A DNA stretch of 64,000 nt from NCBI GenBank assembly GCA_963766375.1, contig CAVXZG010000004.1, forward strand, positions 1 through 64,000, given 5' to 3'. A program made the position numbers and the translations under genes. Below the pieces are notes generated by a model. It did no database searches. It was not told where the DNA came from and was given only the letters and a program-made list of their open reading frames with translations. Below, in pieces: positions 36,426 to 43,995 of the stretch; positions within the stretch are counted from its first letter, which is position 1; each line of letters opens with the position of its first letter. This DNA comes from AC-32 sp963766375 (lineage in GTDB: Bacteria; Actinomycetota; Thermoleophilia; Gaiellales; Gaiellaceae).

Positions 36426-37418
36426 ATGAGACGAGTGGGTCTCGCATTGCTCTTCGTGCTCGGTTTCGGCGCTGCCGGCGGGCTGTCGGCGGGCGTGGTC
36501 GCTGCGACGACGTCCGGCACCACCACCGGCACGACCACGACCGCCCCGCAGACGATCGCGCCGGGCGTGTCGATCGGCGGCGTCGACGTGGGCGATCTGA
36601 CCGCAGACGAAGCGGTCGTCGAGGTGAACGGCGCCTTCGCTGAGCCGCTCGTGCTGATCGCGCCGCGGAGCCGCTTGGCCGTGACGCCGAAACGGCTCGG
36701 CGCCGTCGCGGCGGTGCGGGCCGCGGTCACACGCGCCCTCACGGCGCCCGCGGGAACCGTGCTCAAGCTGCGGGTCTCGCTCAGCCGGGCTCGAACCTCG
36801 AGCTACCTGGCCGTCGTCGCGCGCAGGTTCGACCGCAAGCCCGTGGACTCCCAGCTCGTCCTGCGCCACCTGCGCCCCTGGGTGAGCAGGCAGCAGACGG
36901 GACGCGTGTTGCGCCGCCAGCGAGCGATGGCGAGCATCTTCACGGCGCTGGCGGCGAACGAGCGCCTTCCGCTGCGGCTCGAGTTCCTCGAGTTGAAGCC
37001 CCGCATCACCCGCTCGTCGATCGGTCCGGTGATCGTGATCCGCCGCGGCTCGAACCGGCTCTACCTCTACAAGGGCATGCGCTTCCAGCGCGTCTTCGGC
37101 GTGGCCACCGGGCAGTCGATCTACCCCACGCCGCTGGGCCGCTGGTCGGTCGTGGTCAAGTGGCGCAACCCCTGGTGGTACCCGCCCAACTCGGACTGGG
37201 CCAAGGGCGAGAAACCGGTTCCGCCGGGCCCGGGCAACCCGCTCGGCACGCGCTGGATGGGCCTCTCGGCCTCGGGAGTCGGCATCCACGGGACCCCGGA
37301 CGACGCGTCGATCGGGTACTCCGCCTCGCACGGCTGCATCCGCATGCACATCAGCGATGCCGAGTGGCTCTTCAACCACGTGAACATCGGCACGACGGTC
37401 TTCGTGGTCTCGGCTTGA
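36426..37418 (+). CDS. L,D-transpeptidase (YkuD) with peptidoglycan-binding-like domain
   Basis: 330 residues, secreted. A signal/anchor (VGLALLFVLGFGAAGGLSAG) and a Thr-rich linker precede a PG_binding_4-like domain (SIGGVDVGDLTADEAVVEV). The YkuD domain (about residues 205-328) starts with VIVIRRGSNRLYLYKGM and has the catalytic signature HGTPDDASIGYSASHGCIRM with the active Cys and His. It forms 3-3 crosslinks or attaches proteins in the wall. Its genomic neighbours are unrelated to the wall. Confidence 0.92.
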   Translation: MRRVGLALLFVLGFGAAGGLSAGVVAATTSGTTTGTTTTAPQTIAPGVSIGGVDVGDLTADEAVVEVNGAFAEPLVLIAPRSRLAVTPKRLGAVAAVRAAVTRALTAPAGTVLKLRVSLSRARTSSYLAVVARRFDRKPVDSQLVLRHLRPWVSRQQTGRVLRRQRAMASIFTALAANERLPLRLEFLELKPRITRSSIGPVIVIRRGSNRLYLYKGMRFQRVFGVATGQSIYPTPLGRWSVVVKWRNPWWYPPNSDWAKGEKPVPPGPGNPLGTRWMGLSASGVGIHGTPDDASIGYSASHGCIRMHISDAEWLFNHVNIGTTVFVVSA

Positions 37419-37419
37419 G

Positions 37420-37947
37420 GTGGCTGCACGGCTGAAGCTCGGCGCGCAGGCACTTGCGGTCGCGCTGGTCGCCGGGCTGCTGGCGCTTCTGATCTGGAAG
37501 GTCGCGCAGGGCTCGCAGAACGAGGCGAAGATCGGCAAGCCGGCTCCCGATTTCACCCTTGGCCGCCTCGACCGCCCGGGCTCGCTGCAGCTCTCGTCGC
37601 TGCGCGGCAAGGTCGTCGTGCTCAACTTCTGGGCCTCGTGGTGTCAGCCGTGCAAGCTCGAAGCGCCTGACCTCGCGGCTTCGGCGAAGAAGTGGAGCGG
37701 CCGCGTCGTCGTTCTCGGCGTGGACGTGAACGACCCCAGCGGCGATGCCCGGGGCTTCATGCGCAAGTACGGCATCACCTACCCGATCGTCCACGACAAC
37801 AAGAACGTGACCTCGCCGAAGTACGGGCTCACCGGTCTTCCGGAGACGTTTTTCCTCGACCGGCGCGGCCGGATCGTCAGCCACGTGATCAGTGGGATCA
37901 AGGCCGCTGACCTCCAGCGTGGCGTCGAAGAGGCGCTGCGCGCGTGA
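37420..37947 (+). CDS. TlpA/ResA/CcmG-like membrane thioredoxin
   Basis: 175 residues: N-terminal membrane helix (QALAVALVAGLLALLIW), then a thioredoxin fold with KPAPDFTLGRLD, VVLNFWASWCQPCKLEAP (active CQPC), YPIVHDNKNVTSPKYG and the cis-Pro loop TGLPETFFLD. Reduces apocytochrome c or CcmH cysteines on the outer face. GTG start 1 bp after the upstream stop; overlaps ccmH by 4 bp. Confidence 0.9.
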   Translation: MAARLKLGAQALAVALVAGLLALLIWKVAQGSQNEAKIGKPAPDFTLGRLDRPGSLQLSSLRGKVVVLNFWASWCQPCKLEAPDLAASAKKWSGRVVVLGVDVNDPSGDARGFMRKYGITYPIVHDNKNVTSPKYGLTGLPETFFLDRRGRIVSHVISGIKAADLQRGVEEALRA

Positions 37948-38411
37948 AGCTGCTCGCGCTCGCGCTCGCGGCTCTACTCCTGGCGGCACCTGCCGCGGCG
38001 AGTGAGAGCCATCCCACTCAGGGCGAGCTCGAGAGCGAGCTGATGTGCCCGATCTGCGCGGGCGAGACTCTGGCGCAGTCGGACACGGCACCGGCACAAC
38101 GAATCAAGGCATACATCGCTTCGCGGATTGCCGACGGAGCCACCAAGAGTCAGATCAAGGACGAGCTCGTGACGCAATGGGGCCAGCGGATCCTCGCTGC
38201 GCCGCCCCGGCACGGCTTCAACCTGCTTGCCTGGGTGCTTCCCCTGGTGGGATTGGTGGGCGGTGCGGGGATCCTCGGCATCCTGGCCTGGCGCTGGACG
38301 CGCGTGCGCGAGCCGGAGCCCGAGCCGCAGCAGTGGGCGCTGAACGGGCACCCGCTCGGGCCGGAGGAGGAACGCCGGCTCGACGAGGAGCTTGCACGGT
38401 TTGACGGCTAG
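37944..38411 (+). CDS. ccmH: Cytochrome c maturation protein CcmH
   Basis: 155 residues. Signal peptide (LLALALAALLLAAPAAASES), then the CcmH/NrfF domain with ESELMCPICAGETLAQSDT (redox LMCPIC), KSQIKDELVTQWGQRILAAP and GFNLLAWVLPLVGLVGGAGI (membrane helix). It holds apocytochrome in reduced form for haem ligation. Start overlaps the TlpA stop (GTGA). Confidence 0.92.
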   Translation: MKLLALALAALLLAAPAAASESHPTQGELESELMCPICAGETLAQSDTAPAQRIKAYIASRIADGATKSQIKDELVTQWGQRILAAPPRHGFNLLAWVLPLVGLVGGAGILGILAWRWTRVREPEPEPQQWALNGHPLGPEEERRLDEELARFDG

Positions 38412-38485
38412 CGCTGGCCTGGGCGCGGCGATCCCACGTGACCCGCGAAAGCGTGAGGTCGGCGTCAAATTGGGAGCCGTAGGCT

Positions 38486-39201
38486 GTGGGTGAGCGGATC
38501 GCGGCGGCTTTTGCCGCGGGGCTGGTCTCGATCGCGTTCCCTTGTGTGCTGCCGCTCGTGCCGGGCTACCTCTCGGCGATCTCCTCGGTCGAGGTCGAGC
38601 GGCTCGGGGAGCGGGGGGTGGCCAGGCGGATCGTGTCGGCGAGCGTGCCCTTCGCGATCGGGTTCACGGTCGTGTTCGTCGTGCTCGGCGCCGGAGCCGC
38701 GGCTCTCGGCGGCTGGGTCGACCCGGAAACCAGGGTCAAGATCGCAGGGTTCGTCCTCGTCGTCCTCGGCCTGGCGCTGGCGGGGCTTGCTGCCGTGGCC
38801 GGAGCGGATGCTGGCGCCCGGCGCGATCGGTCGTGCGCGGGCAAGCGGCTCGACGAGCGCTGCTCGGAGCCGCGTTCGCCGTCTGCGCCGCGCCGTGCGT
38901 CGGGGTCGTGCTCGGGTCGATCCTCGTGCTCGCCGCAGACTCCCGAACCGTGGTGCGCGGCTGCGTGTTGCTCGCCGCGTACTCGCTGGGTTTGACCGTC
39001 GCGTTTGTGCTGATCGGAATCGCTTTCGGCCATGCCATGGCGGCCTTTCGCTGGGTGCGTGACCACTACGCCTTGATCCGATTCGCGAGCGGCCTGACGC
39101 TCGTTGCTCTCGGCCTGCTGCTCTTCTTCAACCGGGACTGGTGGCTGAGGGTGGTCATGAGCCGGGCGCTGGACGCGCTAGGGCTCGGCGGCCAGCTCTA
39201 G
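38486..39201 (+). CDS. ccdA: CcdA thiol-electron transporter, two frameshifts
   Basis: A DsbD-like six-helix protein carrying electrons from thioredoxin to the outer face. The first Cys motif is VSIAFPCVLPLVPGYLSAI and the second AVCAAPCVGVVLGSILVLAA. Helices match the family. The frame must shift near 38790 (GLALAG to LLPWPERM) and again near 38853 (RARASG to RALLGAAFA). Length is 3n+2, fitting two inserted bases. It completes a TlpA-CcmH-CcdA set; CcmF/ResB-type haem lyase is not in the window. The 3' end overlaps convergent DUF309 by 24 bp. Confidence 0.85.
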
Positions 39202-39525
39202 AGCCTCGGCGGCGGCAGCTCCAGCGAACCTCCGGCAACGAGCCTCTCCGCCTCGTTCGACCTGCGTCAGCACCGAGCCGATGTCCACGCCGCGGTGCTC
39301 CGGAGCGTAGGGCCCGAGTCGCCGCGCCGCCTTCTCCAGCTGCCGCTCGCAGCCGACGCGGTTGCCGCGGCCGGCCTGATACCAGGCTACGGCGACGTGC
39401 ACGAGCCCCTGGAAGAAGTCACGCTCCGCAGGCTCGGCTGCGCGCCACGCGTCCTCGAGCTCCTCGTGGGCAGCGAAGAACTCACCGCGGCGAATCAGGT
39501 CGAGGCCGGTAACGAGCTTGGTCAC
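39178..39525 (-). CDS. DUF309 family protein
   Basis: 115 residues from GTG 39525. Core motif GLDLIRRGEFFAAHEELEDA followed by FFQGLVHVAVAWYQAGRGN and RLGPYAPEHRGVDI matches DUF309 (all-helical, with HE-LE-W and F.QGL.. motifs). Biochemical role unknown. Leaderless start from TAGTCT 8 bp upstream. Divergent from the receiver-like gene. Confidence 0.8.
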   Translation of the reverse strand: MTKLVTGLDLIRRGEFFAAHEELEDAWRAAEPAERDFFQGLVHVAVAWYQAGRGNRVGCERQLEKAARRLGPYAPEHRGVDIGSVLTQVERGGEARCRRFAGAAAAEALELAAEP

Positions 39526-39533
39526 GGCGTTGG

Positions 39534-39539
39534 AGACTA
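39534..39539 (-). promoter_or_regulatory. -10 box TAGTCT, leaderless DUF309
   Basis: On the minus strand TAGTCT is 8 bp before GTG 39525. Confidence 0.5.
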
Positions 39540-39552
39540 GGCGCAAGGGTGC

Positions 39553-39558
39553 TACGTT
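39553..39558 (+). promoter_or_regulatory. -10 box TACGTT, leaderless
   Basis: TACGTT is 7 bp before ATG 39566, back to back with the DUF309 promoter. Confidence 0.5.
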
Positions 39559-39565
39559 TGCCGCA

Positions 39566-39871
39566 ATGGCGACGATCCTGCTGGTAGGGGTCGACCTGTT
39601 CTTCCGGGGAAAGCTGGAGGGGCTTCTGGCTGGGCACCATCTGATCACGGTGGACAGCGTCGAGCCTCCGGATTGCGTCATCTGCGACATCGCCCGGATC
39701 GAGCCCGAGGACGTCACCGACGCCTATCCGGACATCCCGATACTCGGTTTCGCGAACCACACGGACACCGCGGGACTGCGCCGCGCCCACACCGCCGGCT
39801 TCGATCAGGTGGTCGTGAAAGCGGCGCTGGACGAGCGTGCCAAGGAGATCGTCGAGGAGCTGACCGCCTGA
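39566..39871 (+). CDS. Small receiver-like protein
   Basis: 101 residues with the alternating beta-alpha pattern of a CheY fold: ATILLVGVDLFFRGKLEGLL, PPDCVICDIARIEPEDV (Asp at the phosphoacceptor place), IPILGFANHTDTAGLRRA and GFDQVVVKAAL (Lys at the conserved place). The N-terminal acidic pair is reduced to one Asp, and the domain is about 20 residues short, so phosphorylation is doubtful. It may be a degenerate or phosphate-independent receiver. Its TGA stop starts repeat copy C. Confidence 0.6.
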   Translation: MATILLVGVDLFFRGKLEGLLAGHHLITVDSVEPPDCVICDIARIEPEDVTDAYPDIPILGFANHTDTAGLRRAHTAGFDQVVVKAALDERAKEIVEELTA

Positions 39872-39942
39872 GGCGCCGCTCGCGGCGCCGTCGTCAGGAC
39901 GCGCGGGCTCAGCCCGTGCGTCCGTCGGAAATGACCGGTCGA
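39869..39942 (+). repeat. Two-hairpin dispersed palindromic element, copy C
   Basis: Begins at the TGA stop of the receiver-like gene. GGCGCCGC-TC-GCGGCGCC (39872-39889), a 7-nt spacer, GGACGC-G-CGGGC-TCA-GCCCG-T-GCGTCC (39897-39923) with one mismatch, then the tail GTCGGAAATGACCGGTCGA (39924-39942). Confidence 0.8.
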
Positions 39943-39972
39943 TCCATCAGCGTCCACACGAACCGCTCTCAG

Positions 39973-39978
39973 TAAACT
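39973..39978 (+). promoter_or_regulatory. -10 box TAAACT, leaderless ferredoxin
   Basis: TAAACT is 8 bp before GTG 39987. Confidence 0.5.
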
Positions 39979-39986
39979 GGGCCGCC

Positions 39987-40295
39987 GTGACGTACATCAT
40001 CGCGGAGCCGTGCATCGACATCAAAGACCTCTCCTGCGTGGATGTCTGCCCCGTCGACTGCATCCACGAGTTCGAGCGGATCCTGATCATCGACCCCGAG
40101 GAGTGCATCGATTGCGGCGCCTGCGAGCCGGAGTGCCCGGTCGAGGCGATCTTCCCCGAGGATGCGCTGCCCCAGAAATGGGAGCCGTTCGTGAAGATCA
40201 ACTACGCCTACGACCAGGGCGCGGACGTGATCAACAAGCTCGTGGACGAGTACGCCACCGAGCACAACGTCCAGAACCCGCCGCTCGAAACCTAG
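39987..40295 (+). CDS. Seven-iron ferredoxin (3Fe-4S/4Fe-4S)
   Basis: 102 residues. Cys at 9, 17, 21 and 25 (C-x7-C-x3-C-x3-C) and at 40, 43, 46 and 50 (CIDCGACEPECP) match actinobacterial FdxA-type ferredoxins with a [3Fe-4S] and a [4Fe-4S] centre. A cytosolic electron carrier; partners not shown by context. GTG start from the TAAACT box. Confidence 0.92.
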   Translation: MTYIIAEPCIDIKDLSCVDVCPVDCIHEFERILIIDPEECIDCGACEPECPVEAIFPEDALPQKWEPFVKINYAYDQGADVINKLVDEYATEHNVQNPPLET

Positions 40296-40350
40296 GCATA
40301 AAAACGGCGCTCGCGGGCACCCTCGTCGCACACGACCGAGGAGGGATCGC

Positions 40351-40686
40351 ATGCCTCAGCAGGCCTGGAGCAACAAGCGCGAGCGGCAGTACGAGCACGT
40401 CAAGGAGAGCGTCAAGAAGCAGGGCGCCTCGACCGAAAAGGCCAAGGAGATCGCGGCGCGGACCGTGAACAAGGAGCGCGCCCGCAGCGGTGAGGCAAAG
40501 GAGTCCTCTCGGACGTCCCGGCAAGACATCTCGTCGGGCCGCCGAGGCGGGCTGCGCTCGGGCACGAACCGCCCGCGCGGGCGCACCAAGGAGCAGCTCT
40601 ACAACGAGGCTCGGCGGATGAACATTCAGGGGCGCTCGAAGATGACGAAGCAACAGCTTCAGCGCGCGGTCGACCGCAGGAAGTAG
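40351..40686 (+). CDS. Small basic protein with Rho-N/SAP-like C-terminus
   Basis: 111 residues, very basic. The N-terminal half (RERQYEHVKESVKKQGASTE, KAKEIAARTVNKERARSGEA) matches the small proteins often called plasmid stabilisation or Rho-N-like in soil bacteria. The C-terminal part (TKEQLYNEARRMNIQGRSKM, then TKQQLQRAV) is a Rho-N/LEM-like helix-extended-helix that may bind nucleic acid. ATG after GAGGAGGGATC. There is no plasmid context; probably chromosomal. Confidence 0.7.
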   Translation: MPQQAWSNKRERQYEHVKESVKKQGASTEKAKEIAARTVNKERARSGEAKESSRTSRQDISSGRRGGLRSGTNRPRGRTKEQLYNEARRMNIQGRSKMTKQQLQRAVDRRK

Positions 40687-40694
40687 CGGCTGGC

Positions 40695-40700
40695 TATTCT
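40695..40700 (+). promoter_or_regulatory. -10 box TATTCT, leaderless
   Basis: TATTCT is 6 bp before GTG 40707. Confidence 0.5.
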
Positions 40701-40706
40701 CCCGCG

Positions 40707-41405
40707 GTGACTCCGGAGACGCTTGACCACGTCGCCCTCTGGGTGGCCGACCGGGATCCCATCGCCGACTTCCTCACGAGTCGCGTGGGGATGCACGTCG
40801 TCGACCGGACGGATGCGTTCACGCTCGTCGGCTCGGACGCGCGGCGCGGCAAGCTGACGCTCTTCGCGGCCGAGGGTCCGCGTGAGCAGGGGGCGCTCAA
40901 GCACGTGGCGCTGCGAGTCTCGAATCTGGACGAAGCGCTGTCTGAGCTCGACGGCACCGAGGTCGAGCGGCCGCGGGAGGGCGAGGCGTACTTCGACGTG
41001 GCTGAGGGGCTGCGACTGGGCCTCGTCGAGGCGCCGGCCGAGGTCGAGTACGACCTCGACCACGTGGCGCTCTGGTCGCACTCGCCGCAGGAGACGGCGC
41101 AGGAATACGACCGGCTCGGGTTCTCGCCTGCGGAGGCCGGACCGTCCGGAGCCCCGCGAGTGGAGGCCGGCGGCGCGTTCGTCGAGTTCCACGCCGGCGA
41201 GCCGGGCGATCCGGAGCGGCCGCTGCTGAATCACCTCGCGGTGAAGGTGGAGTCGGCCGAGGAGCACATCGCGGAGGCGCGCGACCTCGGGCTCGAGATC
41301 GCCGACATCGTCGACGCGCCGAACACGTACGCGGTCTTCGTCTGGGGCCCGGAGCGCGTCAAGGTCGAGTACGTCGAGCACAAGCCCTCGTTCTCGCTCA
41401 CTTGA
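40707..41405 (+). CDS. VOC (glyoxalase/dioxygenase fold) protein
   Basis: 232 residues with two vicinal-oxygen-chelate halves: LDHVALWVADRDPIADFLTS with ALKHVALRVSNLDEAL, and LDHVALWSHSPQETAQEYDR with LLNHLAVKVESAEEH. The His and Glu metal ligands are spaced as in the superfamily (HVALWV and VEFHAG or VEYVEH). Substrate unknown. Its stop is directly before the FAD protein, so the two may act together in an aromatic or steroid-like catabolic step, but this is only context. Confidence 0.8.
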   Translation: MTPETLDHVALWVADRDPIADFLTSRVGMHVVDRTDAFTLVGSDARRGKLTLFAAEGPREQGALKHVALRVSNLDEALSELDGTEVERPREGEAYFDVAEGLRLGLVEAPAEVEYDLDHVALWSHSPQETAQEYDRLGFSPAEAGPSGAPRVEAGGAFVEFHAGEPGDPERPLLNHLAVKVESAEEHIAEARDLGLEIADIVDAPNTYAVFVWGPERVKVEYVEHKPSFSLT

Positions 41406-41406
41406 G

Positions 41407-42501
41407 TTGCTGATCGCCGGGGCCGGGATGGCCGGCCTCTGCGCGGCCGCGCGCGCGCTCGGGAGCTCGGCACCTCGCCGGTCGGTGCTCGAGAAGGGCT
41501 CGCGCCCCGGCGGCTCGATGCTCCTGTCGAGCGGCGTCATCTGGCGCTACCGCTCGTTCGACGAGTTCCGGGCCCAGTGCCCCGGGGGCGATCCACGGCT
41601 GCAGGAGCTCGTGCACGGACGGCTGGACGAGGGTCTCGAGTGGCTCGAGGCGATCGGCGCGCCGGTCGTGACGCGTGAGACCGGCAACCCGCTGACCACC
41701 GGTGTCCGGTTCGACCCGAAAGGCCTGACCGAAGCGCTCACCCGCGCCGCCGGAGACGTCCGTTTTGGCCAACCAGGGACAGGGACACACCCAGGGAATG
41801 TCCCTGGTGGGCCGCTCCTGCTGGCGACCGGCGGATTTCAGGGTGACCCCGAGCTCGTCGAGCGGTTCGTGCGGCCGGCGGGGCCGCTGCGGTTGCGCGC
41901 CAACCCCTGGAGCGCGGGCGAGGGGCTCCGGCACGGGCTCGAGCGCGGCGCCGGGCTGTCGGAGGGCCTCGACGAGTTCTACGGGCGGAACATGGCCGAT
42001 CTCGACTTCGGCGAGCCCGAGTTTGTGCGCCTGGCGCAGGTCTACGGCCGCTTCGCGCGGATCTTCAATGACCTCGGCGAGGAGTTTGTCGACCACAACG
42101 AGGTCTCGTGGTCGGAGATCGAGCTGGTGCAGGCCACCGCTCGCCAGCCGGGAGCGAGAGCCTGGTACGTGCTCGACGAGGAAGCGCTCGACGAGCGCGT
42201 GCGCGAGCGCACCGTCCGGGAGATCGTTGCGGAGGCGCCCACGCGCACCGAGCCGGCCGACCTGCCGTTCGCGGCGCCGGAGGGGGCGGTGGTCGCAGTG
42301 CGCGTCGCGGCCGCGATCACGCACACGATCGGGGGGCTCCGCATCGACGCACAGGCGCGCGTGCTCGACGACGAGGGCGTGCCGATCGACGGCCTCTACG
42401 CGGCCGGAGCCGACGCCGGCGGCGTCTCCACCGGCGGCTACGCGAGCGGGCTGGCAGCGGCGCTCGTACTCGGTCGCGCCGCGGCGGAGAGCGCTAGCTG
42501 A
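41407..42501 (+). CDS. FAD-dependent dehydrogenase (fumarate reductase/ketosteroid dehydrogenase type)
   Basis: About 364 residues. The dinucleotide motif is LLIAGAGMAGLCAAARA at the N-terminus and the FAD_binding_2 features continue: GSRPGGSMLLSSGVIW, LLLATGGFQGDPELVERFV and a C-terminal GLYAAGADAGGVSTGGYASG. Between residues 18 and 30 the sequence looks distorted (three extra bases would restore ARELGTSPVVLEKG), consistent with in-frame insertions. A palindromic insert lies at 41773-41807. No ordinary ATG start: TTG 41407 is used, directly after the VOC stop. Confidence 0.8.
   Translation: MLIAGAGMAGLCAAARALGSSAPRRSVLEKGSRPGGSMLLSSGVIWRYRSFDEFRAQCPGGDPRLQELVHGRLDEGLEWLEAIGAPVVTRETGNPLTTGVRFDPKGLTEALTRAAGDVRFGQPGTGTHPGNVPGGPLLLATGGFQGDPELVERFVRPAGPLRLRANPWSAGEGLRHGLERGAGLSEGLDEFYGRNMADLDFGEPEFVRLAQVYGRFARIFNDLGEEFVDHNEVSWSEIELVQATARQPGARAWYVLDEEALDERVRERTVREIVAEAPTRTEPADLPFAAPEGAVVAVRVAAAITHTIGGLRIDAQARVLDDEGVPIDGLYAAGADAGGVSTGGYASGLAAALVLGRAAAESAS
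41773..41807. repeat. Inverted repeat inside the FAD gene
   Basis: CCAGGGACA (41773-41781) and TGTCCCTGG (41799-41807) are exact complements around a GGGACACACCCAGGGAA core. It encodes an unusual in-frame stretch (QPGTGTHPGNVPGG) just before the conserved LLLATGGFQGD. It looks like a REP-type palindrome inserted in frame. Confidence 0.55.
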
Positions 42502-42697
42502 CCGGCTGCAGGTAGGCGCAGCGGCGCAGGTCGCCCGGGAGCGGGGAGGGCGCGACCTTCGTCACGTAGAGCCGCGCGTCGTCCTCCTCCACCTCTTCGC
42601 CGACGGCAGGCACCTCGCCTTCGCGTTCGCGCAGCTCGTAGCCGGTTGTCTTCCAGACGAAGCGCAGGTGCGTCGCATGCCGCTGTCCGTTCTCCAC
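42494..42697 (-). CDS. Conserved hypothetical protein, 67 residues
   Basis: Begins at GTG 42697 (MENGQRHATHLRFVWKTTGY) and shows alternating beta-like and acidic stretches (REREGEVPAVGEEVEEDDAR, LYVTKVAPSPLPGDLRRCAY). It overlaps the convergent FAD gene by 8 bp. No family recognised; codon bias is normal. Confidence 0.5.
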   Translation of the reverse strand: MENGQRHATHLRFVWKTTGYELREREGEVPAVGEEVEEDDARLYVTKVAPSPLPGDLRRCAYLQPVS

Positions 42698-42734
42698 GCT
42701 CGATGCTAGTCGCTCAGCGATGAACGCGATTGGT

Positions 42735-42804
42735 TCGACCGGTCATTTCCGACGGACGAGGAGAAGCTCGCACTCCTGAGGTCGGCACCGCAAGCGGCGC
42801 CTCA
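42735..42804 (-). repeat. Two-hairpin dispersed palindromic element, copy E
   Basis: On the minus strand it begins with the TGA stop of the histidine kinase, then GGCGCCGC-TT-GCGGTGCC (one G/T pair), the 7-nt spacer GACCTCA, a decayed second hairpin, and the tail GTCGGAAATGACCGGTCGA, identical to that of copy C. Confidence 0.75.
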
Positions 42805-43995
42805 GCGGTGCGCGACGTAGGGCGGCAGCACGACGCGAACCGCAGTGCCCCCGTCGTCGCCGGCCTCGACGTCGAGCCGGCCGCTAAGCGTCCGCGCCCG
42901 CTCCTCGATGTCGTCGTAGCTCGACCGCCGTCGCTCGCCGGCGCCGTCGTCGGCGATCACCGTTTCGACGCTTCCGTCGTCGTGCAGGGCGACCCGGATC
43001 GAGATCCGCGTCGGAGGCCCGCGCCGGAGCGCCTGGTTCACCGCGTCACGGATGATCTGGTAGAGCCCGACGCGGGCGTTCTCGGCGAGACCCTCGGCGG
43101 CTTCCACGTCGAGATCCACCTGGATCCGGTTCGAGAGGCCGACCTGCTGCGCGAACGCTTGCACTGCCGGGGCGAACCCCTGGTCGCGCAGCACGACGGG
43201 CTCGATGTTGAAGGAGAGATCGCGCAGCGAGCGGATCGTGTCCCGGTGGCGGTCGAGCGCCGACTGGGTCACACGGGTTGCCTCGTCGAGCCGGTTGTCG
43301 CCGATCGAAGCGATCGCGGCGTCCAGCATCAGGCTGATGCCGGCGAGCGACTGCACCGGGCCGTCGTGCAGGAAGAGGGCGAGCCGCCGGCGCTCTTCCT
43401 GCTCGGCCGTGATCAGCTGGTCGGTCAGCCGGGCCCGCTCGGCCTCGCGAACCTGGGCCTCGGCCAGCAGGCGAGCGTTCTCGACTGCCCTCGCCGCGAA
43501 GTCGGCGAGCAGTGTTGCCCGAGCGAGCTCTTCACGGTCGAGCGGCTGCGCCCGCACCAGCCGCAGAGCTCCGATCTCCTCGCCGCGGATTCGCAGCGGG
43601 AGCACGACCGCGTTCTCCGGCGACTCGGATGGGGCTGTCTCTCCCGGAGCGAGCAGCGAAGCCTTCGCGCCGAAGAGCTCCTTCGCCTCTCGGCGAGTCT
43701 GCTCCAGCACCTGCTCTGGCGTGAGGGTCGCCGCGATCGAGCCCATCGACTCGATCAGGGCCTCGAGGAAGCTCGACTTGTCGGTGAGCTCCTCTTCGAC
43801 CACCTCGTGCCGCCGGCGCTCGGTGACGATCAGGTGCAGCGCGAACGCGGCCGCGCCGATGATCGCCGCGCCGAGGCCCGCGAAGGCGAGCCAGCCCGAG
43901 CCGAGCGCGAGGCCGACGACCGAGACGATGGCCGCCGCCCCGACCGCAACGACGAGCAGTGCTGCTTTAGTCGATGACCGCGTCACGAAGGGCAA
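42802..43995 (-). CDS. NarL-type sensor histidine kinase (HisKA_3) with GAF domain
   Basis: 397 residues. Two close membrane helices (AALLVVAVGAAAIVSVVGLA and LAFAGLGAAIIGAAAFALHL, residues 10-55), a GAF-like domain (about 80-180), and a HisKA_3 dimer domain with the phosphorylated His in EEERRRLALFLHDGPVQSL, then an HATPase (VGLYQIIRDAVNQALRRGPP and VIADDGAG). The N-box reads DAVNQAL, normal. It works with the response regulator whose 3' end overlaps its start by 29 bp. GTG at 43986 is an alternative start. Confidence 0.9.
   Translation of the reverse strand: MPFVTRSSTKAALLVVAVGAAAIVSVVGLALGSGWLAFAGLGAAIIGAAAFALHLIVTERRRHEVVEEELTDKSSFLEALIESMGSIAATLTPEQVLEQTRREAKELFGAKASLLAPGETAPSESPENAVVLPLRIRGEEIGALRLVRAQPLDREELARATLLADFAARAVENARLLAEAQVREAERARLTDQLITAEQEERRRLALFLHDGPVQSLAGISLMLDAAIASIGDNRLDEATRVTQSALDRHRDTIRSLRDLSFNIEPVVLRDQGFAPAVQAFAQQVGLSNRIQVDLDVEAAEGLAENARVGLYQIIRDAVNQALRRGPPTRISIRVALHDDGSVETVIADDGAGERRRSSYDDIEERARTLSGRLDVEAGDDGGTAVRVVLPPYVAHR

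Noticed and set aside
42730..43977. 415-codon plus-strand frame opposite the histidine kinase
   Set aside because: Antisense shadow of a well-supported HisKA_3 kinase and its repeat-bearing 3' end.
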